64,000 nt of DNA from positions 1 to 64,000 of the forward strand of contig QPMI01000622.1 in the NCBI GenBank assembly GCA_004431415.1, read 5' to 3'. The position numbers were made by a program, and so were the translations under genes. The notes beneath the pieces are model-generated. The model did not search any database. It worked only from the letters and a program-made list of their open reading frames with translations, and was not told the origin of the DNA. This DNA is from Cyanophora paradoxa (lineage: Eukaryota > Glaucocystophyceae > Cyanophorales > Cyanophoraceae). This document shows, piece by piece, positions 10,887 to 21,625 of the stretch. The first letter of the stretch is position 1. Every line of letters begins with the position of its first letter.

Positions 10887-12543
10887 CTACCAGTCGGCCT
10901 CGGCGAGGGCGGCGGCGAGCGGGTCCGCCTCGCCGGCGAGGCCCTCGACGTCCGCCTCCACCTCCTCCACGTACACGTACCCCTCCCCCTCCCCCTCCGC
11001 CCCCGCCGGCTTCTCCTCCCCGCCCGCACCCTCCTTCTCCTCCTCCCCGCCCGCACCCTCCTGCTGCTGCTGCTGCTGCTGCTGGTCGCCCTGGGCGGCG
11101 GCGGCGGCCTGCTTGGCGGCCTGCTCCTTCATGAACTTTTCCTTGGCGGCGGCCTCCTCCTTGGCCATCGCGTCCTTCAGCGTCGCCCGCTGCCCCGCCG
11201 TCAGCGCGGCCCCCGCGGGCGGCGGCGGCGGCGGCGAGCGGGCGCACGTCCAGGCGCAGGTTGCGGAGGATCTTGCAGGGGACCACCTTCAGCTGCGTCG
11301 TCCCGTCCTCCGCCGTCTCCGTCTCCATGTGCCCCCCGACGATCCGGATCCGGTCGAACGTCAGCCGGTGCTGCCCCCCGCGCGTCAGGCCGGCGCAGGC
11401 GGGTGGCGGGGCGGGGCTCGGGGCGGGGGCGGGCGCACGTCGTCGGCGGGGCGGGGCTCGTGGGCGCGGTAGGGCCAGGGCTGGACACCGCCCTCGTGCG
11501 TGCCGTCGGGCCCCGGGATGGGCTCGGGCCACGGCCCGTCCTCGGGGGCGAGCGGCCCGTCGTCGCTGTCCCACGTGGCGTCCTTGCTCATCTTGAAGGC
11601 CTTCTTGATCTCCTCCTCGGGGGCGATGATCTTGCCGTCGTCCTGCGAGCCGAACGACTGCAGCATCCACATCACCTCGCTCCCGCCGATGAGCGACCCG
11701 AAGATGCCGTAGTTGCCGTCCAGGGCGTCGTTGTCGGTGCTGTTGAGGTTGATGAAGAACTGCGAGTTCTGCAGCTTCTGCTCGGAGCCGTCGTTCGCCA
11801 TGGAGAGCGTGCCGAGCGTGTGGTGGTGGAGCTTCAGCGCCGCCTCCTCCGCGGGGAAAGGCTCCCCGAAGGCGCTCTTGCCGCCCGTCCCCGGCTGGCA
11901 CGGGTGCACCTCCGTGATCTTCCCCGTCCCCGCCTCCTCCCCCTGGAAGATCCGCGAGCACGTCGTGTCACCGCCCTTGATCATGTAGTTGTTGATCACG
12001 CTGCCCCCCCGCCGTCAGCGCCTCGCCGCCACCTCCGCCGGCGCGCCGCCCCGAGCGCACCGGTGCAGCTCAGTGTTGAAGTAGCAGCGATCCCTGTCCA
12101 CGACCTTCTCGCTGTCATCCAAGTCTTTTGTCTCTTCTGTCGGCTCGGCGCAGCGGATGAGCCGCTCGAAGTTCTCCACCTGCCGCAGAGTCAGCGGGGC
12201 CGAAACGAGTCACCGCCATGCTCGGGCGCACCGCCTTGGGCGCAACATCTTTGTACAGCTCGAACTTCAGCTTGGCGTCCTTCAGGTACTCGCCTGCGCG
12301 CGACGTGTGAGACCGCCACAACGAGGCTCTTTGCGGGAGGGTCTTAGCCGCGGACCGTCTCCGATGGCGAGGTTCTGCGCGTCGGGAGCTCAGTTTGAGG
12401 TAGCAGATGAGAAAGAAGCAGGCGCAGACGCACGAGCCAAGCCACGTGACACTGCCCATCCTCGACTTGGTCCGCCGCTGGGGCATTCGAGGCGGCTGTG
12501 GTCTCCGTGGTGTTCGTGTTCTCCGCAGGCGTGTTACTCGCAC
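10887..12543 (-). CDS. Membrane-anchored cyclophilin-type PPIase with altered active site
   Basis: Cyclophilin fold (peptidyl-prolyl isomerase). The N-terminus is basic (MPQRRTKSRMG) and leads into one hydrophobic segment (WLGSCVCACFFLICYLKL), a signal anchor. The domain then reads FELYKDVAPKAVENFERL, LHRVINNYMIKGGD, LSMANDGS, LQNSQFFI and ALDGNYGIFG. Against cyclophilin A, the catalytic Arg55 and the Gln111/Phe113 pair are kept. However, Phe60 is Tyr, Gln63 is Lys, Trp121 is Ala and His126 is Tyr, so activity is doubtful. The C-terminus carries an acidic, glutamine-rich tail with eight consecutive Gln codons near 11060-11083. The start could also be the in-frame ATG at 12483. The first intron boundary is uncertain. 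Later introns are clear, for example the one splitting HR|VINN, whose donor is GTGCGCT. Confidence 0.82.
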
Positions 12544-12916
12544 CTTCCGTTGCCATCGCTGCTGCTGCCGATGCTAATACCGCCGGCCGCTCGGCCTCTC
12601 AGTAATCGCTCCGAGTCGAAAGAGTTGTCGGCGCGGAAGACACTAGTCGGCCTGTCGCGCTGGACGGGGCGAGCTGGTTGATCAGGTGGAGAGAGCGCGG
12701 CTGGATAAGAGCTGGTGGAGAGAGCTCGGGCGTGTCGACGAAACACGAGGAGCCCGAATGATCTACCCCCGGAACCAGGCCTCCTAGGATGCAGCCGCGC
12801 GTTTGCCCAGTTGCGAACGAAGCGAGCTTGACGCGTGAGCTACTAGCTTAGCTGCTAGCGCTAGTGCTCACGCCCGTTAGCTATAGCATAATTAAACAAC
12901 GTTCCGAATTCTAGCG
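12544..12916. other. Spacer between two minus-strand genes
   Basis: 373 bp, of which the part after about 12760 is less GC-rich and carries repeated TAGCTAG/GCTAGCGC words. No gene is seen. It should hold the cyclophilin promoter and the EF-hand 3' UTR. Confidence 0.35.
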
Positions 12917-15900
12917 CTACGTACGTATAACGAGTACGCCAGACATCTCGCGAAAAGGGGCTGTACACACACCGCGCGCGCGCTTGCGGTCCGGGGGTGG
13001 CGCCACGGCGCCGTGGCGCCGGCCCGCATCTAGAATCGGGCGGGGCGGGGAGCGCTCGCGGAGCGCGGCCTGCCGGAGGCGCGTCAGGCGAGGCGGGGCG
13101 GGAGCGGGCGGCCGAGGGGCCAGGGAACGCACGGGGCGCCTGCGCTGGCGGCGGTGCGGGGCCGCTGGGCGCCAGCGATGGCGGCGAGGTGCTCGGCCGG
13201 GGCCCTCCGTCCACGGGCGGCCGCGGGCTCCAGTCCAGGGGGGCGGCGGCACGCCCCGCGCGGCGTGCGCGGATGCTGCGAAGTCGCCGGCCGCGGCCCG
13301 CTCTGCGGCGGCGGCCCGTGCCGCGAGAAGGGCCGCACGTTCGGCGTCGCCGGCGGCCGCGGCGACGTCAGCCCCGCCCCGGCCGGCGTCGGCGTCGCCG
13401 GCGGCCGCGGGCTCGCCGCGGCGGCGGGGGCGTCGGCGGGGCCGGGGCGTGAGCGGGGCGGCGGGGGCGGCGGGACGGGGCGCGGGGCCCGGGGTGCGGG
13501 GCGGGGTGGCTTGGAGGGGGGAGGGGAGGACGGGGGCGCCGGAGTCGACGTGGGCGGCGACGGCGCGCAGGATCTCCTCCTCGCCCCAGTCGCTGTGGCG
13601 GCGGCCGTGGGGCGGGGCGCGGAGGTGCTGGTAGGAGGTGTAGGCGGCGGCGGCCTCGGAGCGGGGCGGGCCGGCCTCGAGGGGCTGGGCGGCGGAGCGG
13701 GGCTTCCAGGGGGAGGCCTCGGGGTCGAGGGGGTAGTCCTCCGGCATCACGTGCTGGATGAACTCCGTCATGTCGATCGTCCTGCCCCCGGCCCCCGCCC
13801 CCGCCCCGTCGGACCCCGCCCCCGCGGGGGCGGGGCGCGGGGCCGGGGCGGGGGGCACCCGCTGAGGTCCTCGTCGTACTTGCGGATGAGGGCGGCGAGC
13901 TCGTCGGGGGCGAGGTCGATGTTGAAGTTGCGCAGCTCCTCCCGGAAGCGCTCGTAGCTGATCGCCCCCTCCCGCCCCTTGTTGAAGTGGTTGAACGCCG
14001 TCAGCAGGTAGAACGCCCCCCTGCGTCCCCGCCCGTCGGCCCGCGCCCCGGGGGGGGAGCGCCCCGCCCCGCTCACCCCTTGCAACGCTGCTTGATCTTG
14101 TTCTGCAGCAGCTGCGCGCGCGTGAGGCGGGCGGGGCGGGGAGCGGGGAGCGGGGGGCGGGGGCGGGGGCGGGGGCGGACGCTCTCGATGTTGCGGACAG
14201 AGAAGGGGAGGCGGTAGCTCTGGGGCTCGCTGTGCGTCACCTTCGCGCCCTCGTCCAGCACCTCGTGCAGGAAGCCCCGGTACGCTGCGCCCCCCAGCGT
14301 CCGTCAGCGGCCCCCGGGGCGCGGCGGGGCGGGGGCGGGGACCGCCGGTGCGGGGGTCGTGGTAGAAGTCGGGCGCCACGATGAACGACGCCAGCCGCTC
14401 GATCTGCCCCGCCCCCGTCAGGCGCCGCGCGACCCCGCGGGGGGGCGCCGCCGCACGTCGACGCGGCCGCTGCCGCGCGGGTCGTAGCGCCGCGCGAGGG
14501 CCTCGAATTGCTGCGGCGGCCTCGCAACGCGGCCGGCGGGGCGCGGGGCGCGGGGCGCCCGGGGCGGGGCGGCGGGGCGGGCGGACGGGGCGGGAGACGG
14601 GGAGGTTGGCGTCGCGGAGCAGGGCGAAGAGCTCCCCATAGGTCTGCGCGAGGGGCGCCGGGGTGAGGGGCAGCCGGGCCGCAGGGGAGCGGCGCGCGCG
14701 CCAGGTACGGCTGCTCCCGCCCCTCCGGCGTCCCAGCGCGTGCTTCATGTACTGCCGAAAGAACACTGCGCGCCGGCCGGCCGTCGGCGTGGGGCGCGCT
14801 GCGGGGGGCGGGGGGCGGGGGCGGGCGGACTGGTGCCGCCGACGGTGCCGCGGGGCCCGCGGAGGCGGGTGCGGAACTTGTCCTGCAGCGTCTGCTCGAT
14901 CTCCCGCACGGAGAGGGCCTCCATGCCGCGCGGGAAGCGCCGCGCGAAGCGCTCGTAGTAGGCCCGCCGCTGGTCGCCGTTGAAGAGGAACCAGCGCTCG
15001 GGGGTCACCGGCCGGTCCTCCTCCACCTGGTGCTTCTTGTTCCACTGCAGCGCGGCTGAGCGGGGGTGCGCGGCGGGCGGGGCGGGGCGGGGCGGGGGGC
15101 GGGGGGCGGGGACCTCGAAAGGGGATTTGCCGAGGTGGCCGACGAGGCCGACGTTGCCTGGCCCCGCGCCGTAGTCCTGGGGCATCACCCGCCGCACGAA
15201 CTCGTAGAGGTCGATCTGGCCGTCCCCGTTGGCGTCGTAGCGCGCCACGAGCTGGCGCAGCTCGGCGTCCGAGATGGGGATGTTGAACTGCTCGAGGCCC
15301 CGCCGCAGCTCCTCGTACGAGATCGCCCCCGACGCGTCCTTGTCCAGCCACGCGAACGCCTTCTTCAGCTGGTGCGAGCCCCCCTGCGGCTTCTCGCTCA
15401 TCTTCTGCCGCAGCGTCGCCTCGATCCGCTCCACCGTGAACGGCTCCGCCGGCTTGGGCCAGCGCGGCTCGCGCCCGGCCTTGTCGCGGCGCTCGGTGAC
15501 GAAGCCGAGGAGGCCCTTGGACTGGAGCGTCCGCCCCGTGCTCCGGAACGTCGGCACGAACGGGTGCTGCCCCGCCCCGCCCCCTCAGCCCCCGCCCCCG
15601 CCCGCCCCGCGCGGGGGGGCCGCCCCGCGCAGGGGGCGCGCACCGGCAGCGACTCCCCGCCGCTCTCGCGGGAGACCGGCACGCTCCGCCCCGCCGAGGT
15701 CCCCGGCCGCGCCGCGGCCCCGCCGTCCCCGGGCGCCCCTGCGCGGCCGGCGCCGCCTCCTCCCCGGCCGCCTGCGTCCCTGCCCCGCCGCCTCTCACGC
15801 CCCTCCTCGGGATCGCCGGGGGGCCCTGGCCCCTGCCTCGTCCGGGACGGGCGCCGCCGCGTGCCCGCCGGCTGTCCTCGGCCGCGACGCAGTCCCCGGG

Positions 15901-16106
15901 CGCGCCTCCGCCTCAGCGCCGCCGGGGCCCGCGGTTGCGGGACGCGCGGTTGCGGGGCGGGAGGCGTCGTCCCCTCCGGCGAGCCGGCGCTCGCGCGCCG
16001 CCTGGAGCTTCTCCATCGCCGCGTCGACGTCCGCCGCCCGCAGTGCGAGCCAGCGCGGGTCAAAGGGCCTGCGCACACGGCGCGCACGTATCAGGTGTGC
16101 CCGCAT
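12917..16106 (-). CDS. Four-EF-hand calcium-binding protein, calcyphosin-like
   Basis: Calcium sensor with two EF-hand pairs. Pair one is canonical: LDKDASGAISYEE and YDANGDGQIDLYEF carry Asp/Asn/Ser at ligand positions, a central Gly and a Glu at position 12. In pair two the first loop (FNKGREGAISYERF) lacks the first acidic ligand. The second (YDEDLSG...TIDMTEF) is split by an intron right after its central Gly. FVTERRDKAGREPRWPKPAE precedes pair one, and RPVTPERWFLFNGDQRRAYYERF lies between the pairs. The N-terminal exon reads RWLALRAADVDAAMEKLQAA; the C-terminus is long, Ala/Arg/Pro-rich and low in complexity. The pairing resembles calcyphosin and flagellar-associated EF-hand proteins of algae; a flagellar role is inference. 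Start at 16106 is tentative. Introns have G-rich 3' halves throughout. Confidence 0.75.
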
Positions 16107-16488
16107 TGATACGAAATGACCCGTACACGGCGCTGGGGCGCGACCCTAGCCGTCCGGGACCCGCTCGCGGATCGGGGAGACGCTCGATCCGGCCGGCGTT
16201 TGCGCGGGGCAGCTTCCTCTCCACCCGGGTTGCTCACCGCGGTGATAATGGTCCTGAATCTAATCGTGGTGTGAATTTCGCCGGTCGTGGCCTGCGGCGA
16301 GCTCAGAGCTCGATCCGGGCGAAGCGAGGGGGGTTTATGGGCCCGGAAAGAGCGTGCAAACCCCGTGGCGGAGAGGCCCGACCGTGCCGTCGCCGTCGCC
16401 TGCATCTGTGCAGGCTGTGCTATATGTGCGTGGGCCAGCGAGCCCGTACCCCCATTCCTCTGTTCGGTTCGCGGCGCCGTTCGCCGCG
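16107..16488. promoter_or_regulatory. Shared 5' spacer of EF-hand and AFG3 genes
   Basis: 382 bp between divergent starts. No TATA box or tandem motif was seen. Promoter role is inferred from position. Confidence 0.3.
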
Positions 16489-19400
16489 ATGGCCCTCCAG
16501 TCCGAACGTCAGCTATACCAGCTGCTCCTGCGCACTGTCCGCCAGGAGCGACCCAGCAAGGTGTCGGCAGACCTGCCCTCGCTTGTCGCCTTGCAGCAGG
16601 CTGGGAAGCGCTGGCGCCTCGGCGTTCGCATTCCCGCATCGGCCACGTCCGGCGCCGCTGCGGTCATCCCCGTGTCTCCCCGCCAGTTCAGCCGCACACT
16701 TGCCTCGTGCGCGGCGGCCGCCGGCGCCGCGAGCTCCCAGGCCTCGCCCTCGTCTTCTGTGAGCCAATTGTGACTCGAGAAGCGTCTGTGCTGCCGCCCG
16801 TGCGCTAATCGTGCCTCGTGCGCATGACGCACAGCGTACGATCTACTCGTCGCCCGCCGCCATCCACCGCCGAGCGCTCTCTTCGTGGCTTCTGTCGCGT
16901 GTACCGAAGGGTTCGTGCCCGTTTCTTCTGCGCCGCGGCCATCCGCGGCGCCTGTCGCCTTACGCCGGTTCGCCTGATTGACGACGCCCGTATGATGCAG
17001 GTTTCGAGAACTTCTTCCCCAAGGGCTCCGACGCCGAGTCAGGCAGCAAGAAGAATGACAAGAAGGAGCGCGGTGCGCTCGCTTGCCCCGCCCGCCCCCT
17101 CGCCCCGCGCCCAGTTCCGACTCCGGTCCCTTTTCCCCTCTTCTCGCTTCTTTCTTCCCGCAGATGGCAAGGACGGCGGCAGTAAGAACCGGGATCCGAA
17201 CTTCGAGAACAACATGAAGATGGTGCCCTCGCCTTTTCCCCCAGCGGCGCCGGGCCGGGGCGGGTTCTGAGGCGCGGGGCGGGGCCAGCTCTTTGCGGGG
17301 CTCATCGGGTCGGCGCTGCTGTACGCGGTGGTGTCGACGTCGATGCCGGGGGCCGGGGAGCGCCAGATCTCCTTCCAGGACTTCAAGACGCAGCTCCTCG
17401 AGACCGGCCAGGCGCGCCCCGCCCCGCCCCGCCCCGCACGGCGCCGGGGCGCGTGGCGAGCGTGGCGCAGGTGACGAAGCTCGTGGTGATGAACAAGAAC
17501 GTGGTGAAGGTGTACACGAAGGGCGACGTCTGGTTCGCGGGCGACCTCGAGATGCCCTCCAAGGACGCCGGCTCCCCCAAGTACTACTTCAACATCGGTC
17601 CGCCCCCGCCGCCCGTGCAACGCGGGGGGAGGGCGGGGGCCGAGGGGCCGGGGCGGGGAAGGGTCGGTGGACTCGTTCGAGCGGAAGATGGAGGAGGCGC
17701 AGCGGGCCCTCGGCGCCGACCCCCGCCAGCACATCCCCATCATCTACTCCTCCGAGACCAACTGGATGTCCGCCCCCCGCCCCCGCCCCCCCGCCCCGCC
17801 CCGCCCCCCCGGGAGGGCGGGGCTGAGGGCGGGGCGGGCAGGATCGAGCTGGTGAAGGCGATCCCGACGCTGCTCGTCGTGGGCGTCGTCCTCCTCGCCA
17901 TGCGCAGCCTCCAGGGCCAGATGGGCGGCCGCGGCGGCTCCGGCGTGCGTCCGCCGCCCCCGCCGCGCCCGCGCCGCCGCCGCGCACGGCGGCTCAGGGG
18001 CGGGGGCAGGGTATCTTCCAGATCGGGAAGGCGAACCCGACGGTGGTGAACAAGGAGACGAAGGTGAAGACGACGTTCGCGGACGTGGCGGGGCTGGACG
18101 AGGCGAAGGTGGAGATCGTCGAGTTCGTCGAGTTCCTGAAGAAGCCCGACAAGTTCAAGGAGCTCGGCGCCCGCACCCCCAAGGGCGCCCTCCTCTACGG
18201 CCCCCCCGGCACCGGCAAGACCCTCCTCGCCAAGGCCGTCGCCGGCGAGGCCAACGTCCCCTTCTTCTCGGCCCGCCCCGCCCCGCCCCGCCCCGCCCCG
18301 CCCCGCCGCGCGGGGGCGCGGCTGAGGGGGCGTGGGGTGCAGATCTCGGGGTCGGACTTCCTGGAGATGTTCGTGGGGGTGGGCCCGGCGCGCGTGCGGG
18401 ACCTCTTCGCGCAGGCGCGGGCCAACGCCCCCTGCATCATCTTCATCGATGAGATCGACGCCGTGGGGCGCTCGCGCGGCAAGGGCGGCTTCTCCGGGGG
18501 CGGGCACGACGAGCGGGAGAACACGCTGAACCAGCTGCTCGTCGAGATGGACGGCTTCAACACGACGAGCGGCATCGTCGTGCTCGCCGGCACCAACCGC
18601 GTCGACATCCTCGACAAGGCCCTGCTCCGCCCCGGCCGCTTCGACCGGCAGATCTGCATCGACAAGCCGGACATGAAGGGCCGCAAGCAGATCTTCGAGG
18701 TCCACCTCAAGGGCATCAAGCTGGCGCAGCCCATGGAGGTCTACTCCAAGCACCTCGCCGCCCTCACCCCGGGCTTCGCGGGGGCGGAGATCGCGAACAT
18801 CTGCAACGAGGCGGCGCTGATCGCGGCGCGCAAGGGCGACTCGGCGGTGGACACGCGCCACTTCGAGCAGGCCATCGAGCGCGTCATCGGCGGCCTCGAG
18901 AAGAAGAACGCGCTCATCACCCCCAGCGAGAAGAAGGTCATCGCCTACCACGAGGCCGGGCACGCCGTCGCCGGCTGGTTCCTCGAGCACGCGGCGCCGC
19001 TCCTCAAGGTCTCGATCGTGCCGCGGGGGACGGCGGCGCTCGGGTACGCGCAGTACCTCCCCAAGGAGCAGTTCCTCTACACCAAGGAGCAGCTCCTCGA
19101 CATGATGTGCATGACCCTCGCCGGCCGCGTCGCCGAGAAGATCTTCTTCGGCAAGGCCCGTCTCGCCCGCCCCCGCCCGGCCCCCACCCCCGCGCCGCGC
19201 CCGGCTGAGGGAGGGCGGCGGGGCGCAGGTGACGACGGGGGCGCAGGACGACCTGTCCAAGGTGACGAACCTCGCGTACGGCCAGATCATGGTCTACGGC
19301 TTCAACGAGAAGATCGGCCAGGCACGCCCCCCGCCCCGCCCCGCCCCGCCCCGCCCCCGCGCCGGGCGGGGCTCACTGCGGGGCGGGCAGGTGTCGTTCC

Positions 19401-19916
19401 CGCAGCAGAAGGAGGGGGAGATGCAGTTCCAGAAGCCGTACAGCAACCAGACGGCGGAGATCATCGACGAGGAGGCCCGCGCCATGATCGACGCCGCCTT
19501 CAAGCGCACCGAGGCCCGTACCCGCCCCGCCCCGCCCCGCCCGGGGCCGCCCCGCCCGGGGCCGGCAGGGGGGCTGACGCGGGCGCAGGAGCTGATCGCG
19601 TCGAAGAAGGAGCTGGTGGAGAAGCTGGCGGAGGTGCTGCTGGTGAAGGAGGTGATCGGGGTGAAGGACGTGGTGGAGACGCTGGGCCCGCGCCCCTTCC
19701 CGCACCTGACCTCGTACGACGAGCTCATGGACGCCATGCGCCCCGACGACGGCGCCCGCGACGTCCGCCGCGCCCCCCGCCCGCCGCCCGCCGCCCCCCC
19801 GCCTCACCCCCGCCCCGCAGGAGAAGCCGGCGTCGCCCGCGGAGGAGACCCCGCGCCCGCCCCGCGTGACCCGCCCCCGCCGACCCCACGGCCCCCGCCC
19901 GCCACGCCCCACGTAG
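16489..19916 (+). CDS. AFG3L2: Mitochondrial m-AAA protease, AFG3/FtsH family
   Basis: ATP-dependent zinc protease of the mitochondrial inner membrane that degrades misfolded membrane proteins and processes precursors, including the ribosomal protein MRPL32. The first exon (16489-16758) gives a 90-residue Arg/Ser/Ala-rich presequence; intron 16759-16834 follows. [18 protein letters not shown] marks the AFG3 matrix start. Two membrane segments follow ([30 protein letters not shown]). The AAA module has Walker A GPPGTGKT, Walker [10 protein letters not shown], and the SRH region with RPGRFDR. The zinc motif is HEAGH, with a later TGAQDD supplying the third ligand. At least three successive introns have GC donors: 18271-18342 (after VPFFS), after IFFGK, and after EKIGQ. 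All end in CAG. The C-terminus is a short Pro/Arg-rich tail. Human AFG3L2 is the nearest match from memory; the symbol marks the family, not proven orthology. Confidence 0.95.
18271..18342 (+). other. Representative 72-nt GC-AG intron
   Basis: The exon boundary is fixed by protein homology: VPFFS ends at 18270 and ISGSDF begins at 18343, contiguous in all AFG3 proteins. The intron starts GCCCGCCCCG and ends GGGGTGCAG. Its first half is runs of CCCCG. Its second half is G-rich, with CTGAG about 20 nt before the acceptor. The halves are complementary enough to fold on themselves. Confidence 0.85.
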
Positions 19917-19955
19917 CTGTAAATACGAGACCCGCCCCCGGCCCTCCCCGGGCGG

Positions 19956-20307
19956 TGCGCTGAGCGGGATGCGCTAAGCAGTTGGCTAGGCCCGGAGGCG
20001 CCCCAAGCAGAGAGGGACAGGCCCGTACAGAACCGTAGGGCGACGGCAAGCGGGTGCCATTACGTACACAGCAGGCGCAGAGCCAGCGCAAGACAGATAG
20101 TAAGACAGAGAGAACAAGAACAGATCTGGCAAGGACAGCAAGCGAGCGCCGCGCGGGGCAAGCGAGGGCCCAGGGCTAAAATAAGCGGGCCAGTTGGCAA
20201 CAACGTGGCACCAGGAATAGCAGGCTACAAAGGGTACAAGGCAAGGCAAGCTGCCGGCTTCGAGCCGACGACCAGGGCTAGCTGGGAGTCGGAAAGTGGG
20301 CGGCACA
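19956..20307. repeat. Left 352-bp terminal direct repeat
   Basis: Copy one of the terminal repeat, beginning 40 bp after the AFG3 stop codon. It is therefore likely to lie in or next to that gene's 3' UTR. It is AG-rich on the plus strand, with no recognisable coding sequence. Confidence 0.85.
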
Positions 20308-21200
20308 CGCTTCCCGCTACAAAAAGCCGTCCTCGGCGCTACGAGCTAAAGGCTGAACTAAAGCTGCGTAGGCGAGGCTGAACGGACTACAAGCCAAAAG
20401 CCGGCTACCGTCCCTGCACAGAAAGCCGTCCTCGGCGCCACAGCGGGCGGGCCGGAGGGGCAAATTAAAATCCATCAGGCCGTCGGCACCAGTATGAGGA
20501 ACTGGGCCCAACAAAGAAAGTTGGGTGAGGGACCCACGACCTGACGCCAGAGCGCGCGGAGCGCCGCCAGCCAACCGGGGGCAAACCCTCTAAATCCCGC
20601 CGGAGGGGAAAACGAGTGCTAGCGCTAGCACTAAGCTCGAATTCGAAGCCGGCGCCGCGCCACACGAGCCGCCGGGCCGCGGCGGCGCCGGGTCGAAAGT
20701 TCCACAGTGTAGAAGGTACTTGACGTAGAGTGTAGTAGTGTAGGACCGCAGGCAGCAGAGCCGCAGCGGCAGAGTACGCGTTGCGGGCCAAGCTCGGCGC
20801 AGCTTGCCGCATTGCGTTGCCAAGTGACTCGGCCGGCGGAGTCACAAGGCGGGGCGATCGGTCAGCACAGTAGAGTGTGCAGCCGCGTACGCGTAGAGCA
20901 GGCAAGCCATGAAGAGTAGAGGCGGCGAGCCAGTCGTACGGGGTCAGGCTCCGCAGCAGCAGCAGGCCACTGGTCGCATCATACAGACCCATCGCCAGGG
21001 ATCCTCCGCGATCAGACGGGATGGCAAACCACGGATACAGCCATCGAGTCCGCCGGCGTACGCTGATGCAGCGCGTAGCCGGGGCTTAGGCAGGCCACCA
21101 TCGCGGGACAGGAGACAGCATCAGCGCGGCCCGGAATGATCATCGGTGCTCGTGTGATAGTTGTAGGCAAGACGTATGGACCTCTCAGCAGCGGAGAGTC
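20308..21200. other. Element interior, left part, no gene recognised
   Basis: Begins with CGCTTCCCGCTACA at 20308-20321, a word that recurs as CGCTTCCCACTACA at 23236 and 23354. A short direct repeat, AAAGCCGTCCTCGGCGC, occurs near 20321 and near 20421. The reading frames here are short and resemble no protein I know. Confidence 0.45.
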
Positions 21201-21218
21201 GCAAGCGGAGGCTTGGTC

Positions 21219-21412
21219 GGAATCACCCGGACTAGAGCGCCGGTGCGTGCTGGCTTGGTCAGCGTGGAATCACCCACAGCTAAGCAGACCGAAACAGCGC
21301 TGGCGTCCAGCTGGAATCACCCAGCTGCCAGGTTCAACCGAAGCACGGGAATCACCCGACGGGCCGACGCAGTCGACGCGCGAACGTGAAGACTGGTCGC
21401 GGGGCATCACCC
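21219..21412 (+). repeat. Five spaced copies of GGAATCACCC
   Basis: Exact GGAATCACCC at 21219, 21266, 21313 and 21348, plus one variant GGCATCACCC at 21403. Spacings are 47, 47, 35 and 55 bp, and the intervening sequence is not conserved. The spacing suggests protein-binding sites or a decayed minisatellite inside the LTR-like element. Confidence 0.7.
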
Positions 21413-21625
21413 AGTGCTGCTTGCTGACGCTCCTCAACAGACAGGTCCGCTGTCCGCCGTCCAACTTTAGCTATGGCTGCTCACGTCGTCGTAGGACGTT
21501 CCAGAGCGCATCATTACGCTTCTGTTGACCTTCGCCCGCTGGACAGGCCTCGGTCAGACCTCCGCCCGCTGAACAGGCCTCGGTCGCTGATCAAACGCCC
21601 ACGACAGGAAGAACGACAGTCCGCA

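Noticed and set aside
9984-12347. 787-codon plus-strand frame across LMBRD2 and cyclophilin
   Set aside because: It runs antisense through the cyclophilin exons and introns, with no recognisable domain; both true genes are supported by homology.
18271-18342. Proline-rich segments such as [11 protein letters not shown] inside many proteins
   Set aside because: They are translated introns. Homology joins the flanking exons exactly at GC/GT and CAG, and the segments do not exist in the families.
19976-20306. Mirror open frames inside both terminal repeats
   Set aside because: They are identical because the DNA is duplicated, lie in a repeat with no known protein match, and overlap on opposite strands.
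21219-21412. CRISPR array
   Set aside because: Repeats are only 10 bp with uneven spacing, and the genome is eukaryotic; no cas genes.
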